DNA of 64,000 nt from Nocardia vinacea NBRC 16497 (GCF_000308835.1 NZ_BAGN01000219.1:30836-94835); one strand, 5' to 3'. Shown: positions 41,798-51,370, counted from the first letter of the stretch. Made by a program: numbers and translations. The notes: generated from the letters alone by a model not told the origin.

Positions 41798-42942
41798 GCC
41801 TCGAGATTCGCGGGCGGATCGTATCGGCGACATCCGAATTCGACGACGGCGTCGTATCGATCCGCGCAGACCGGATCGACCGGGTCCGCACGCTCGCGGA
41901 CTGGGTTGCCGCACATCCGGATTCGACCGTTCCCCCATTCTCCGGCACCGTACTGCCCGGCCTCGTCGATATTCACAACCACGGTGGCTTCGGCCATCGG
42001 TTCGACACCGTCGACGGTGCCGAGGCCCGCGCCGCCGCCGAGTTCCATCACACGCACGGCTCCACCACCGTGCTGGCCAGCGTTGTCACCGGCGCCGCGC
42101 CTGACATGATCGCGCAGGTAGCGACGCTGCGATCCTTGGCGGCGGACGGCACCATCGGCGGAATCCATGCCGAGGGACCGTTTCTGGCCGCCGCACGGTG
42201 TGGTGCGCAGGATCCCCGATATCTGCGCGATCCCGATCTCGAGCTGGCCGAACGACTGCTCGCTGCCGCCGGCGGACATCTGCGGGTCATGACGCTCGCC
42301 CCGGAGCTGCCGGGATTCGACAAGGTCGCCCAACGTCTGTCCGACAGCGATGTGGTGGTGTCGCTTGGCCACAGCGATACCGATTTCCCCCGGTTCCGGC
42401 AGGCCCTGCGACCCAATGGATTCGGCAGTCTGGTCACGCACTTGGCCAATGGAATGCCGCCACTGCATCACCGAACGCCCGGTCCGGTGGCTGCCGCACT
42501 CGTCGCAGCGGCGCAGCGCGAGGTCGTCGTCGAGCTGATCGGCGACGGGGTACACGTCGACTCCGGTTTCGGCGCTTTGGTTTTCGCGACCGCGCCCGGC
42601 CAAGTCGCGCTGATCACCGACGCGATGCAGGCCGCGGGCATGCCCGACGGCGAATATCAGCTCGGTCCGCAAGTCGTCCACGTCGCCGATGGCGTGGCAC
42701 GGATAGCCAATGGATCCATCGCGGGCGGCACCGCTCACCTCCTGCACTGCCTCGCTTGGGCGGTCCGAGAGTGCGGTGTGCCGTTGCGCGAGGCTGTGAT
42801 TGCCGCCACTTCGGTACCGGCAGCGGCGGCAGGACTGGCCGATGTGGGCGACCTCAGGACCGACCATTTCGCCGACCTGCTGATAGTCGATGACAATCTA
42901 CAGTTGCGCCGGGTGCTCAGACGTGGACAGTTGTTGACGTGA
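41794..42942 (+). CDS. nagA: N-acetylglucosamine-6-phosphate deacetylase (NagA/AgaA)
   Basis: Removes the acetyl group from GlcNAc-6-P or GalNAc-6-P. The 382-residue amidohydrolase has VDIHNHGGFGHRFD (metal HxH), HAEGPFL (metal Glu), SLGHSDTD, THLANGMPPLHHRTPG (the HLFNAM region) and LITDAMQAAG (catalytic Asp). The ATG at 41794 overlaps the stop of the micro-ORF, and the stop overlaps the PfkB GTG by four bases. In this locus it supplies amino-sugar phosphate to the SIS-domain deaminase. Confidence 0.93.
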   Translation: MSLEIRGRIVSATSEFDDGVVSIRADRIDRVRTLADWVAAHPDSTVPPFSGTVLPGLVDIHNHGGFGHRFDTVDGAEARAAAEFHHTHGSTTVLASVVTGAAPDMIAQVATLRSLAADGTIGGIHAEGPFLAAARCGAQDPRYLRDPDLELAERLLAAAGGHLRVMTLAPELPGFDKVAQRLSDSDVVVSLGHSDTDFPRFRQALRPNGFGSLVTHLANGMPPLHHRTPGPVAAALVAAAQREVVVELIGDGVHVDSGFGALVFATAPGQVALITDAMQAAGMPDGEYQLGPQVVHVADGVARIANGSIAGGTAHLLHCLAWAVRECGVPLREAVIAATSVPAAAAGLADVGDLRTDHFADLLIVDDNLQLRRVLRRGQLLT

Positions 42943-43889
42943 TCCTCACCGTGACAATGAATCCCGCCTACGACATGACCTACCGAGTAGAGCATTTCGA
43001 GCGCGGCCAGGCCCATCGGGTCCGTTCGGTCGAGCAGCGCATCGGCGGCAAGGGCATCAATGTGACGCGGGTGCTCAATCAGCTCGGAAAATATGCCAGG
43101 GCAACGGGATTCTCCGACCACGCCTTCGCGGCCGCGGCCGAGCTGGAGATGCCGGTCGACTTCGTGCACGCACTGCCCTGGGTCCGGCGCACGGTGGTGA
43201 TCAGCGAATCGGGCGACGGTACCGCGACCGCACTGTGGGAGCCGGGTGCACGGGTGTCGAATCCACATGCCGCCGAACAGCTCTCGGTCCGCGTTTCGGG
43301 CATGCTGCCCGATATCAACGGCCTGGTCATCTCTGGATCACTGCCGGGCGGCATCGCCCACGGCCTGCCTGCCGAAATCGCGCGCACCGCCATCGCCGCC
43401 GGTGTCCCGACCGTCTGCGATGTCGACGGCGAGTCATTGCGCCTGGCCGCCCAGGTCCCCGGCATCGTGCTGATGCCGAATACCGAAGAGCTGGAACGTC
43501 TCACCGGCCGGGTCCCGGTGACCCCCGACGAAGTCGCCACGGCCGCACGGCCGCTCATCGAACGCGGGGTGCGGGCGGTGATCGCCACCCGTGGCGCCGA
43601 GGGCATGGTGGTGGTCACCGCGGAGGGCGCGTGGTCGGCGGTCCTTCCCGAACCACTCGCCGGAAACCCCACCGGCGCGGGCGATTCCGCGACAGCCGCG
43701 GTGATCGCGGCCCTGTCGGATGCGAAGGACACCCCCGACTGGCCCGCCGTTCTGGTCGACGCCGTCGCCACCTCGGCCGCCGCGGTCGTCATCCCGGTCG
43801 CCGGTGAAATCGACCGCCGCCTGCGCACCCAGATCGCACCGACGGTGATCGTCGAACGACTAGCCACCCCGCAGGAGACCCACCCATGA
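42939..43889 (+). CDS. PfkB-family kinase (tagatose-6-phosphate or 1-phosphofructokinase type)
   Basis: A 316-residue ribokinase-fold sugar-phosphate kinase of the LacC/FruK branch. The N-terminus is ILTVTMNPAYDMTYRV, the substrate motif RIGGKGINVTRVL, and the catalytic motif NPTGAGDSATAAV with the base Asp. Together with the class II aldolase it would convert tagatose-6-P to tagatose-1,6-P2 and then to triose phosphates. GTG 42939 is coupled to nagA, and the stop overlaps the aldolase ATG. Confidence 0.9.
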   Translation: MILTVTMNPAYDMTYRVEHFERGQAHRVRSVEQRIGGKGINVTRVLNQLGKYARATGFSDHAFAAAAELEMPVDFVHALPWVRRTVVISESGDGTATALWEPGARVSNPHAAEQLSVRVSGMLPDINGLVISGSLPGGIAHGLPAEIARTAIAAGVPTVCDVDGESLRLAAQVPGIVLMPNTEELERLTGRVPVTPDEVATAARPLIERGVRAVIATRGAEGMVVVTAEGAWSAVLPEPLAGNPTGAGDSATAAVIAALSDAKDTPDWPAVLVDAVATSAAAVVIPVAGEIDRRLRTQIAPTVIVERLATPQETHP

Positions 43890-44713
43890 CCTCGAGACCC
43901 GTCGCGGACCTGATCGCGGCCGCCCGCCCGGGCGGTCTCGGCGCCTTCAATGTGATCACCATCGAACACGCCGAGGCCATCGCCGCAGCGGCTGAGGCGT
44001 CGAAACTACCGGTGCTGCTCCAACTTTCGGAGAATACGGTGCACTACCACGGCAATCTCGCCCCGATCGCGCTGGCCTGCTTGCGCATTGCCGCCGACAG
44101 CAGCGCCGATATCGCCGTGCACCTGGACCACGCCACGTCGTTCGAACTCATTCGCACCGCGGTCGACCTCGGCATCCGCTCGGTCATGTACGACGGCTCC
44201 ACCCTCGACTACGCCGAAAATGTCGCTGCCACTGCCGATATCGTCCGCTGGTGCCACGACCGCGATGTCTTCGTCGAGGCCGAACTCGGCGAGGTGGGCG
44301 GTAAGGACGGTGCGCACGCCCCCGGCGTCCGCACCGATCCGGACGAGGCCGTCGAATTCGTCGCGACAACCGGCGTGGATGCCCTCGCCGTGGCCGTCGG
44401 GTCCTCGCACGCCATGCAGACCCGCACGGCCGCACTCGATAACGACCTGATTGCCCGGCTGGCCGCGAAAGTTCCCGTCCCCCTTGTGCTGCACGGCTCC
44501 TCGGGTGTCCCCGACGCGGGTCTGCGCGCCGCGGTCGAGCACGGCATGACCAAAATCAATATCGCCACCCGGCTGAATGTCCTTGCCACCGAAGCGATCC
44601 GGGCCGCACTCGCGGACGACGTGACCATTGCCGATCCACGCAGGTACCTGAAGCCCGCTCGTGACGCGATCCAGGTCGAGGTCGAACATCTGCTGCGGGT
44701 GCTCGCCGGATAG
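43886..44713 (+). CDS. Class II tagatose/fructose-bisphosphate aldolase (GatY/AgaY-like)
   Basis: Cleaves tagatose-1,6- or fructose-1,6-bisphosphate into glyceraldehyde-3-P and DHAP. The 275-residue zinc enzyme has GAFNVITIEHAEAI, HLDHATSFELI (zinc His, catalytic Asp), VEAELGEVGGKDG (Glu) and VLHGSSGVPD (third zinc His). Length and motifs fit the GatY/KbaY/AgaY group. It closes the catabolic operon, whose gene pairs overlap or are closely spaced. This end product chemistry favours GalNAc over GlcNAc as the main substrate. Confidence 0.9.
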   Translation: MTSRPVADLIAAARPGGLGAFNVITIEHAEAIAAAAEASKLPVLLQLSENTVHYHGNLAPIALACLRIAADSSADIAVHLDHATSFELIRTAVDLGIRSVMYDGSTLDYAENVAATADIVRWCHDRDVFVEAELGEVGGKDGAHAPGVRTDPDEAVEFVATTGVDALAVAVGSSHAMQTRTAALDNDLIARLAAKVPVPLVLHGSSGVPDAGLRAAVEHGMTKINIATRLNVLATEAIRAALADDVTIADPRRYLKPARDAIQVEVEHLLRVLAG

Positions 44714-44841
44714 GTCTCTCCAGCCGGGGGAAAGATGGCCAGCCATCGATGGGCAGCGATGATACGATGAATTGCTATTAGTTTAGCTAAGGATTTGCTG
44801 TCCGCTCGAGCTGTATCACCTGATGAAGGAAAAACAACTCC

Positions 44842-46257
44842 ATGGCTGTCATCCTGCAAACAGGAGAACAGCGCGCTGCCGGTGCGGGGACGCAGCCCAA
44901 GGTCTCGCACAAATCAACGCTCAGTGCCGCAATCGTATTCGCCTCCCTGTCCATCGGTGCCTGGCTGCTATTTCTGCGGCCCAACTGGCAGATGTACTGG
45001 CACCAAGTCGATCTCCAGGTCTACATGTGGGGTGGTACCGCCGCGGCGACCAATCCCGCACTGCTGTACGACGGCCGAGGACCGCTCGGCCTGCCCTTCC
45101 TCTATCCGGTCTTCGCCGCCTGGATCTGTGCCGAACTGTCGAGATTCCCGATCAACTACATCGGGACCGGCGTCACGGTGCTCACCATGGTGTCGCTATT
45201 CGTGAGCGTCTGGAGCGCGGGCAGACTCCAGCAACTGCGCCGCGGACCGCGTTTGGTGGCATTGAGCATCGCCGTCACCGGCGCCGCGATCTGGTTGGAG
45301 CCCGTTCAGCAGACATTCCGGTTCGGACAGCTCAGCGCGATCCTCATGGCCTTGGTCCTCGCGGATCTCGCCCTACCCAAGCAGAGCCGATATCGGGGCA
45401 TCCTCATCGGCATCGCGACCGGACTGAAGCTGACCCCCGCGGTCTTCATCGTCTATCTGCTCATCACCCGCCAGTTCCGGGCCGCCGCGACGGCTGCCGC
45501 GACCTTCGGTGCCACGGTCGCGATCGGCTTCTGGTACCGACCGACCCAGGCGCTGCAGTTCTGGACAACCACCACGACCTCGCAGAACCGAATCGGCTTC
45601 GCCTATGTGCAGAATCAGTCGATCAACGGCATGTTCGGTCGCCTGGAATGGACGACCTGGAACGACACCACGTCCTCGTTCGTCTGCGCCGGACTGCTCG
45701 GGCTGGCCGGGATGGCGGCAGCCCGGATCGCCTACCTGCGCGGTGACGAATTGCTGGGCGCGCTGCTCGCGGCCACGGTAATGCTGCTGGTCTCGCCGAT
45801 TTCCTGGACCCACTACTGGGTGTGGATCGCACCGGCGCTGCTGTGGCTGATCCACGTGCTGCGCCACCGTCCGCTCGCCGTCCGGATCGCCGTGCCCGCG
45901 CTCATCTATCTGTTCGTCTTCGCATGGCCACTGCGGGCCGACCGGTTCGGCGCATGGGATCCGGACCTGCCGCTGCTACCGCAGGGACTGATTTGGCAGG
46001 TACCGCAGACCGAGGGCCGGGAATTCCGTTGGACGCTATGGCAATTCCTGCTCGGCGATTCGTACACCCTGCTCGCCACCATCGCGCTGATCGCCGCGAT
46101 CGTCTGGCTGATTCCGCTCCGGCCCAACATCGAGCAACTGCCGGACGCGGAAATCCCGGACCGGCGGCGCGAGCGAGGGGTGGGCGCCGCCGGTCGGCGG
46201 GAAGACGGTCCGAGCAGTGAACCGCCGGGGTCGAGCGAGTTGGAAGCCGTGGGGTAA
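44842..46257 (+). CDS. GT87-family polyprenol-dependent mannosyltransferase-like membrane protein
   Basis: A 471-residue GT-C glycosyltransferase with about ten membrane helices. The first loop carries YWHQVDLQVYMWGG, with the acidic residue typical of the family active site, and ISWTHYWVWIAPALLW resembles actinobacterial alpha-mannosyltransferases that build PIM, LM and LAM. The C-terminal 50 residues are hydrophilic and disordered. ATG 44842 follows GAAGGAAAA. It stands alone after the aldolase gene, with a locally AT-rich 128-base upstream gap. The acceptor is unknown. Confidence 0.82.
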   Translation: MAVILQTGEQRAAGAGTQPKVSHKSTLSAAIVFASLSIGAWLLFLRPNWQMYWHQVDLQVYMWGGTAAATNPALLYDGRGPLGLPFLYPVFAAWICAELSRFPINYIGTGVTVLTMVSLFVSVWSAGRLQQLRRGPRLVALSIAVTGAAIWLEPVQQTFRFGQLSAILMALVLADLALPKQSRYRGILIGIATGLKLTPAVFIVYLLITRQFRAAATAAATFGATVAIGFWYRPTQALQFWTTTTTSQNRIGFAYVQNQSINGMFGRLEWTTWNDTTSSFVCAGLLGLAGMAAARIAYLRGDELLGALLAATVMLLVSPISWTHYWVWIAPALLWLIHVLRHRPLAVRIAVPALIYLFVFAWPLRADRFGAWDPDLPLLPQGLIWQVPQTEGREFRWTLWQFLLGDSYTLLATIALIAAIVWLIPLRPNIEQLPDAEIPDRRRERGVGAAGRREDGPSSEPPGSSELEAVG

Positions 46258-46371
46258 GGCTCCTCTTTTACGAGGCGCCGCTTCGTTCGCCGACACTGAT
46301 CATCCTGCTCCGATCACCTCGAGAATGCTGGCAATCCAGCTGTGAATCATCTGGGAACCGATCAGCAGGCG

Positions 46372-46728
46372 CTAACAGGCTGTCGGATCGGAAGATTCGG
46401 TATCGGTCAGTGGGGTCGCCAGCGGCCAGCCGCCGGCCGCCAGATGTGAAGCGACCCTGGCGATATCGTGCGCGTCCGGCTGCTCCTTGGCCATCCGCGC
46501 GATCGCTCCTTCGATATCGGCGTGGCTGATCTCGCTGTCCGGATTGGAGTCCACCAACTCCTCGGCGATCACCACCACCTCGTAATCGGTCAGGTGGCGG
46601 TGCAGCACCGCGAACAGGGCGACGTAGTCCGACCGCGGAATCCCCTGTGGATAGCCGGCCCGCAGCCAGCCGATGACTCGGCCGAGCAGATTCGGCCGGA
46701 CATGAGCGGATTTGGCTGGATCAGTCAC
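46372..46728 (-). CDS. DUF3349-family protein (Rv0543c-like)
   Basis: A 118-residue cytoplasmic protein. The segment LLGRVIGWLRAGYPQGIPRSDYVALFAVL matches the DUF3349 family (split here only for description), represented by Rv0543c of M. tuberculosis; the function is unknown. The start is GTG 46728. Its order with the next small membrane protein and pitA repeats the mycobacterial arrangement Rv0543c-Rv0544c-pitA, so a link with phosphate transport is possible. Confidence 0.85.
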   Translation of the reverse strand: MTDPAKSAHVRPNLLGRVIGWLRAGYPQGIPRSDYVALFAVLHRHLTDYEVVVIAEELVDSNPDSEISHADIEGAIARMAKEQPDAHDIARVASHLAAGGWPLATPLTDTESSDPTAC

Positions 46729-46740
46729 GGGTCACCCCTC

Positions 46741-47022
46741 TCACGCTCCGAACAGATGGATACCGAATCCAGCGGCCAGGAATGCCTTAGCGGTGTAAAG
46801 AATTCCGGTAAGAATCGCGGCGATGATCAGCGCGAAGCAGGTGTAGGCACCGGCCAGTGCCGGGTAATTGCGTCGAGCGGCACCGCCTTCCGCAGGCACC
46901 GTGTCGGCGACCGACCAGAGCCGGACCCCGACGGCGAAGACGATCGGCAGTCCTGCACCGAGCAGCAGACCCGCGACGGTCACCTTCCACAGCGCGTCCA
47001 GATTCGTGACGAGTGTGTGCAC
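46741..47022 (-). CDS. Small membrane protein linked to PitA (Rv0544c-like)
   Basis: A 93-residue protein with two predicted helices (VTVAGLLLGAGLPIVFAVGV and ALAGAYTCFALIIAAILTG) and a short soluble loop. GTG 47022 has GAGGAGGCG upstream. It lies 11 bases after pitA and 12 bases before the DUF3349 gene, as in mycobacteria. It may be an accessory subunit of the phosphate transporter. Confidence 0.8.
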   Translation of the reverse strand: MHTLVTNLDALWKVTVAGLLLGAGLPIVFAVGVRLWSVADTVPAEGGAARRNYPALAGAYTCFALIIAAILTGILYTAKAFLAAGFGIHLFGA

Positions 47023-47033
47023 GATGCGCCTCC

Positions 47034-48287
47034 TCAGACCTGAGCCGAACGATTAGTGGTTTCCGACGCGTGCGATCCGGCGGACACGTCATGTTCCCCG
47101 TCCTCGACGACCGGCGTGGCGTCCTTCGCAACCTCGGTACCGGAGTCCGGCGTGTCGCCGGGCCACTCGTTGACATTGCCGGTGTCCACCGGATCCCGCC
47201 GCGACCGCAGGTACATCACCAGCGACAGCGCGATCAGCAGTGCGAATACCACCAGCACACCGGGCAACCCGCCGATGACATGCGCGATTGCCCAGCAGAT
47301 CGCACCGGCCACACCCGCGAGCGGCAGCGTCAACAACCAGGCGACCGTCATCCGGCCCATCACACCCCAGCGCACCTCCGCGCCCTTGCCGAGTCCGGTG
47401 CCGAGGATGGATCCGGTCGCGGTCTGCGTGGTCGATAGCGGCAGCCCGAAATGGGCCGAGGTGAGGATTATCGCGGCGGAGGAGGATTCGGCGGCCAGCC
47501 CCTGCGGCGAGTCGATCTCGACCAGTCCCTTGCCCAGGGTGCGGATGATCCGCCAGCCGCCCAGGTAGGTGCCCGCCGCGATGGCGACGGCACAGGCCGC
47601 CATTACCCACAGCGGCATTTCATCGTTCTTGGTCAACGTGCCGTGCGCGACCAACGCCAGGAAGATCACGCCCATGGTCTTCTGCGCGTCATTGGTGCCG
47701 TGCGCCAGCGAGACCAGCGACGCCGAGCCGATCTGGCCCCAGCGGAAGCCCGCGTTCACCTTGTCGGGATCGGAATTCCCGGCGATCCGGTAGACGCCCC
47801 AGGTGCCGATGGCGGAGACCAGTGCGGCCACGATCGGCGCGAGCAAGGCGGGCAGCACGATCTTGGTCAGCACGCCGTCCGCGCCGTGCGCCCAGATCAC
47901 CCCGCCCCAGCCGAGTGCGGCGATGGTGGCACCGATCAGGCCACCGAACAGGGCGTGCGAGGAACTCGACGGCAGGCCGAACAGCCAGGTCAGCAGATTC
48001 CAGAGAATGCCGCCGACCAGACCCGCGAAAACGATGATGAGCAGCGCCTCGCCCTGTACGGCGTCGAGCCGGACGATGCCCTTGGCCACCGTCGCGGCGA
48101 CCGCGACCGACAGGAATGCGCCGAGCAGATTCAGGACCGCGGATACCGCGACCGCGACCCGTGGCCGCAGTGCACCGGTGGCGATCGAGGTCGCCATGGC
48201 GTTGGCGGTGTCGTGGAAGCCGTTGGTGAAATCGAATGCGAGTGCCGTGACGATGACGATCAGAAGTACCAATAGGTCCGCGGTCAC
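47034..48287 (-). CDS. pitA: PitA low-affinity phosphate transporter
   Basis: A 417-residue inorganic phosphate:H+ symporter. The two Pit repeats are seen as FDFTNGFHDTANAMATSIATGAL near the N-terminus and LAHGTNDAQKTMGVIFLAL in the middle, plus GLPSSSSHALFGGL and GLPLSTTQTATGSILG, the paired re-entrant loops. About ten helices are expected, with a hydrophilic C-terminal tail of some 50 residues. GTG 48287 matches the family N-terminus; a TTG at 48305 is in frame. It heads the small pitA operon. Confidence 0.93.
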   Translation of the reverse strand: MTADLLVLLIVIVTALAFDFTNGFHDTANAMATSIATGALRPRVAVAVSAVLNLLGAFLSVAVAATVAKGIVRLDAVQGEALLIIVFAGLVGGILWNLLTWLFGLPSSSSHALFGGLIGATIAALGWGGVIWAHGADGVLTKIVLPALLAPIVAALVSAIGTWGVYRIAGNSDPDKVNAGFRWGQIGSASLVSLAHGTNDAQKTMGVIFLALVAHGTLTKNDEMPLWVMAACAVAIAAGTYLGGWRIIRTLGKGLVEIDSPQGLAAESSSAAIILTSAHFGLPLSTTQTATGSILGTGLGKGAEVRWGVMGRMTVAWLLTLPLAGVAGAICWAIAHVIGGLPGVLVVFALLIALSLVMYLRSRRDPVDTGNVNEWPGDTPDSGTEVAKDATPVVEDGEHDVSAGSHASETTNRSAQV

Positions 48288-48377
48288 CCCTCCAGTGTGC
48301 GGCAATCACGATCGGGATTGCCATGCGGTTGCCGCTTGTCGGGACTCATTTTCGATCGGCTACCGTGAATCTTCGCT

Positions 48378-49682
48378 CTATCTGCTGACCTTGGAGCAGC
48401 CGACCGGTTCCGGCGCGCCGGCGAAGCGTTGATCGATCCAGGAATTGGCGGCCGAAACTCCGGTGTCGGCGACGATCAGATGCTCGCCGAGGTGCACCTC
48501 GAAGCGCACCGGAACCCCCAATCGGCACCAGTCGTCGTAGAGGTGTTCGGCCCCGGCGAACGGAATCCACACCTCGTTGATGCCGTGGTACAGGAAGACC
48601 GGCACCCGCGGCGCGGCGGTGCCGAGGCGGTTCTCGGCCAGGATCTCCCTGATCATCGGCAGCTTCGCCGGGTGGGCCACATCGGTGAGCGTCTCCGCGG
48701 GTATCGGCGCGAGCACGCCGAGCAGCGCCGCGTCCAGAAAGCAGAGGTCCTTCGCGAATTGCGATAGGCGCCAACCGTTGTCGTTGAACAGGCCCATGAT
48801 CTCCGGATACTCCCTGGCCAGACCGAGGGTCGCGGCCAGGAATACGCCGGAGGCGGCATTAGCGCCGTTCATCGTATTGATCAGCATGCCGAAGTCCGCG
48901 GGAACGCCACCGACTACAGCACCGACGAGGTTCAGCTCCCCCGCGTATTCCGGTGCGAGTTGCGCCGCCCAGCCCGAGGCGATGGCGCCGCCGGAGTACC
49001 CGGAGACCACCGCGGGCGCATCGGGCGACAAACCCAACTCGGGCGTCTGCACGGCGGCGCGTATCGAGTCCAGTACCGCATGTCCGGCCATGCGTCCGGC
49101 CGCGTACGCCTGTCGCGGACCCTGGTGATCGGCCACGATCACCGCATAGTTCTTCGAAAGCGGCAGCTGCACCGAGCGGAGACCGGCCGATAGACCCAGC
49201 TTGAGCTGCTGCGACGGCGCACAGCGGTTGCCGAGTGAATCGATCGGCACGTTGTAGGCGACGACGGGGCGCGGCCCCGAACCCTCCCACCGCGCGATGG
49301 GCACGAGCAGGGTGGCGACCACCGGTACCGGACGGCCCTTGGCATCGGTCGACCGGATCAGTAGTTCGGTGGCGGTGATCGGCGTCGGCGTCAGCCCGAT
49401 ATCGACGACACGGGCCGCGACCACCGCGCCCGGACGCAGGTTTTCGAAACCCCGCGGCGGTGTATAGAAGGGGTCGGCGAGCGGCGTCGGCATGACAGCG
49501 GCGGGATCACGCGCGGGGTGCAAGATACCGGCGACCGGATCCGGCTCCGCCGCAACCGTTCCCGGCACCGCGATACCGACCGCCGCCACCGCCCCGACAC
49601 AAATCACCGCACCGAGCACCGCCACCTTCCGTATCGGCCGACCGATGGCCGACCACGATCCCATCCATCGTTTTCGTGCCAT
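48378..49682 (-). CDS. Secreted LIP-family lipase
   Basis: A 434-residue exported hydrolase of the PF03583 family, longer than the one at 5.4 kb. A long signal segment (KVAVLGAVICVGAVAAVG) precedes AAEPDPVAG. The nucleophile is Ser in VSGYSGGAIASGW; VFLYHGINEVWIPF and the His in LGEHLIVADTG complete the triad region. ATG 49682 is chosen over an upstream TTG (49697). It is followed by a 90-base gap and then pitA. Host-lipid or storage-lipid use is possible but not shown. Confidence 0.87.
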   Translation of the reverse strand: MARKRWMGSWSAIGRPIRKVAVLGAVICVGAVAAVGIAVPGTVAAEPDPVAGILHPARDPAAVMPTPLADPFYTPPRGFENLRPGAVVAARVVDIGLTPTPITATELLIRSTDAKGRPVPVVATLLVPIARWEGSGPRPVVAYNVPIDSLGNRCAPSQQLKLGLSAGLRSVQLPLSKNYAVIVADHQGPRQAYAAGRMAGHAVLDSIRAAVQTPELGLSPDAPAVVSGYSGGAIASGWAAQLAPEYAGELNLVGAVVGGVPADFGMLINTMNGANAASGVFLAATLGLAREYPEIMGLFNDNGWRLSQFAKDLCFLDAALLGVLAPIPAETLTDVAHPAKLPMIREILAENRLGTAAPRVPVFLYHGINEVWIPFAGAEHLYDDWCRLGVPVRFEVHLGEHLIVADTGVSAANSWIDQRFAGAPEPVGCSKVSR

Positions 49683-49858
49683 ACCGAGCAACGCCAAGTC
49701 CCCGTTTCCGAGCGTGTAGTCGGACCGAATCGGAGCCAGTCTGGCCTATGACCAGCACAAATACCGGGAACAGTACCGTTCGCCCGCATAACGATTCGGA
49801 CGCCGCTCGCGCGGATCCTGATGCGGGGCGAGGTTGTCGAGCAGCACGGACCGCTCGA

Positions 49859-51370
49859 TTACGGCAGCAGCGCGCGGACCGTTTCGATGGTGTCGGCATC
49901 GGCGGCGGACTTATCGGGTCGATACCGCACAACGCGGGCGAAGCGCAGGGCGACACCGCCCGGATAGCGCGGACTCACCTGGACGCCGTCGAGGGCGATC
50001 TCGACGACGAGTTCGGGCCAGAGGTAGACGGTGTATTCGTCGCGGGCGCGCTCATGCCGCGGGAATTCGGCGGTCTGCCAATGCAACAGCGCATCGGTGA
50101 GGCCCTTGAAGGTCTTGCCGACCATCACCGGATCACCGGTCTCCGGATCGCGCGCGCCGAGGTGCAGATTCGACAGATAGCCGGTGCGCCGGCCATAACC
50201 CCATTCCGCACCGAGCACCAGCAGGTCGAGGGTGTGCGTCGGCTTGATCTTCTGCCAGGACCGGCCGCGGCGGCCCGCGGCGTACGGCGCGGTCAACAAC
50301 TTGACCATGACACCCTCGTGGCCGGCGGCCAGCGCGCCGTCGAAATACTCCGCGGCCGCCTCGGCGTCGGGTCGGATCAGGGCCGGGATGCTGTGGGCGG
50401 CCGCGACCTTGGTCAACGCCGTGCGGCGCTCGTGCAGCGGCGCGTCGAGCAGATCCGCACCGTTCAGATGCAAGCAGTCGAAGAAGTACGGGTGCAGCAG
50501 TAATTCCCTGGTCGAGCTGACCTCGGCGAAGCGGCTCATCGTCTCCTGGAACGGGCGCGGCCGTCCGGAATCGGTGAGCGCCAACGTTTCTCCGTCCAGC
50601 ACCACGCTCGTGCAGTCGAGCCGGGCGACCAGATCGACCAGTTCCGGCACACCGGCGGTGATATCGCGCAGCGTCCTGGTGAACACCCAGACCCGCGAAC
50701 CCTCCCGGTGCACCTGGATGCGCGCGCCGTCCAGCTTGTGTTCGACGCTCACCTCGTCGCCGAATTCGGCCATCGCCTCGTCCAGCGTGGCACCGGGCGA
50801 GGCGAGCATGGGTTGGATCGGGCGGCCGACCTCGAGCCGGAATTCGCCCAGTGCCTCGGCCCCGCCGGTCAGCGCGGCGACGGCCGTGACCGGTAGCTGC
50901 CCGGACAGCATGTAGGCCCGTCGGACCAGTTCGATCGGCACTGCCGCGGCCACCGCGACCGCCTCGGCGACGATCGCGGTGAGCGCACCCTGACGCAACT
51001 CCCCGCCGAGCAGACGCATCAGGAAGGCCTGCTGGTCGGCGGTCGCGGCGGTCCACAATCCGCGTAGCAATTCCTTGCGCCGGTTGGTCGAGCCGGGCCC
51101 GGAGGTGGTGGCCAATTCGCTCAGCGTGTTGTCGACCGACGAAACCGTCAGCGTCGCAAGCTCACTCGGGTCGCAGTTGAGGTTTGTCAGCGTGCGCCAG
51201 CCGGTGCCGATACGCCCCTGCCGTAGTTCACCGGAGACCCAGGCGACCACCGGCTCCAGCTCATCCGGGGCGGCCTCGGACAACAGCGCGGCCAAGGTCG
51301 CGATCTTCGTCTTCCGGGACCGGGTCGCACGGACGGTCTCCGAGGCCTGCACGACATCCGAGAACAGCAT
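49859..51370 (-). CDS. ligB: ATP-dependent DNA ligase (LigB-like)
   Basis: A 503-residue ATP-dependent ligase. The nucleotidyl-lysine is Lys212 in EHKLDGARIQVH (motif I); motif III is LLLHPYFFDCLHLNG, motif IV HEGVMVKLL, and motif V RSWQKIKPTHTLDLLVLG. An N-terminal DNA-binding domain (about 200 residues) and a C-terminal OB fold complete the normal three-domain plan, matching mycobacterial LigB (about 507). ATG 51370 starts at the family N-terminus LFSDVVQASETV. It is divergent from ramB and is accessory to the NAD-dependent ligase. Confidence 0.93.
   Translation of the reverse strand: MLFSDVVQASETVRATRSRKTKIATLAALLSEAAPDELEPVVAWVSGELRQGRIGTGWRTLTNLNCDPSELATLTVSSVDNTLSELATTSGPGSTNRRKELLRGLWTAATADQQAFLMRLLGGELRQGALTAIVAEAVAVAAAVPIELVRRAYMLSGQLPVTAVAALTGGAEALGEFRLEVGRPIQPMLASPGATLDEAMAEFGDEVSVEHKLDGARIQVHREGSRVWVFTRTLRDITAGVPELVDLVARLDCTSVVLDGETLALTDSGRPRPFQETMSRFAEVSSTRELLLHPYFFDCLHLNGADLLDAPLHERRTALTKVAAAHSIPALIRPDAEAAAEYFDGALAAGHEGVMVKLLTAPYAAGRRGRSWQKIKPTHTLDLLVLGAEWGYGRRTGYLSNLHLGARDPETGDPVMVGKTFKGLTDALLHWQTAEFPRHERARDEYTVYLWPELVVEIALDGVQVSPRYPGGVALRFARVVRYRPDKSAADADTIETVRALLP

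Noticed and set aside
44778..44790. TTAGTTTAGCTAA before the GT87 gene as an IdeR/iron box
   Set aside because: It is one base short of the 19-base spacing and lacks the second CCTAA half.
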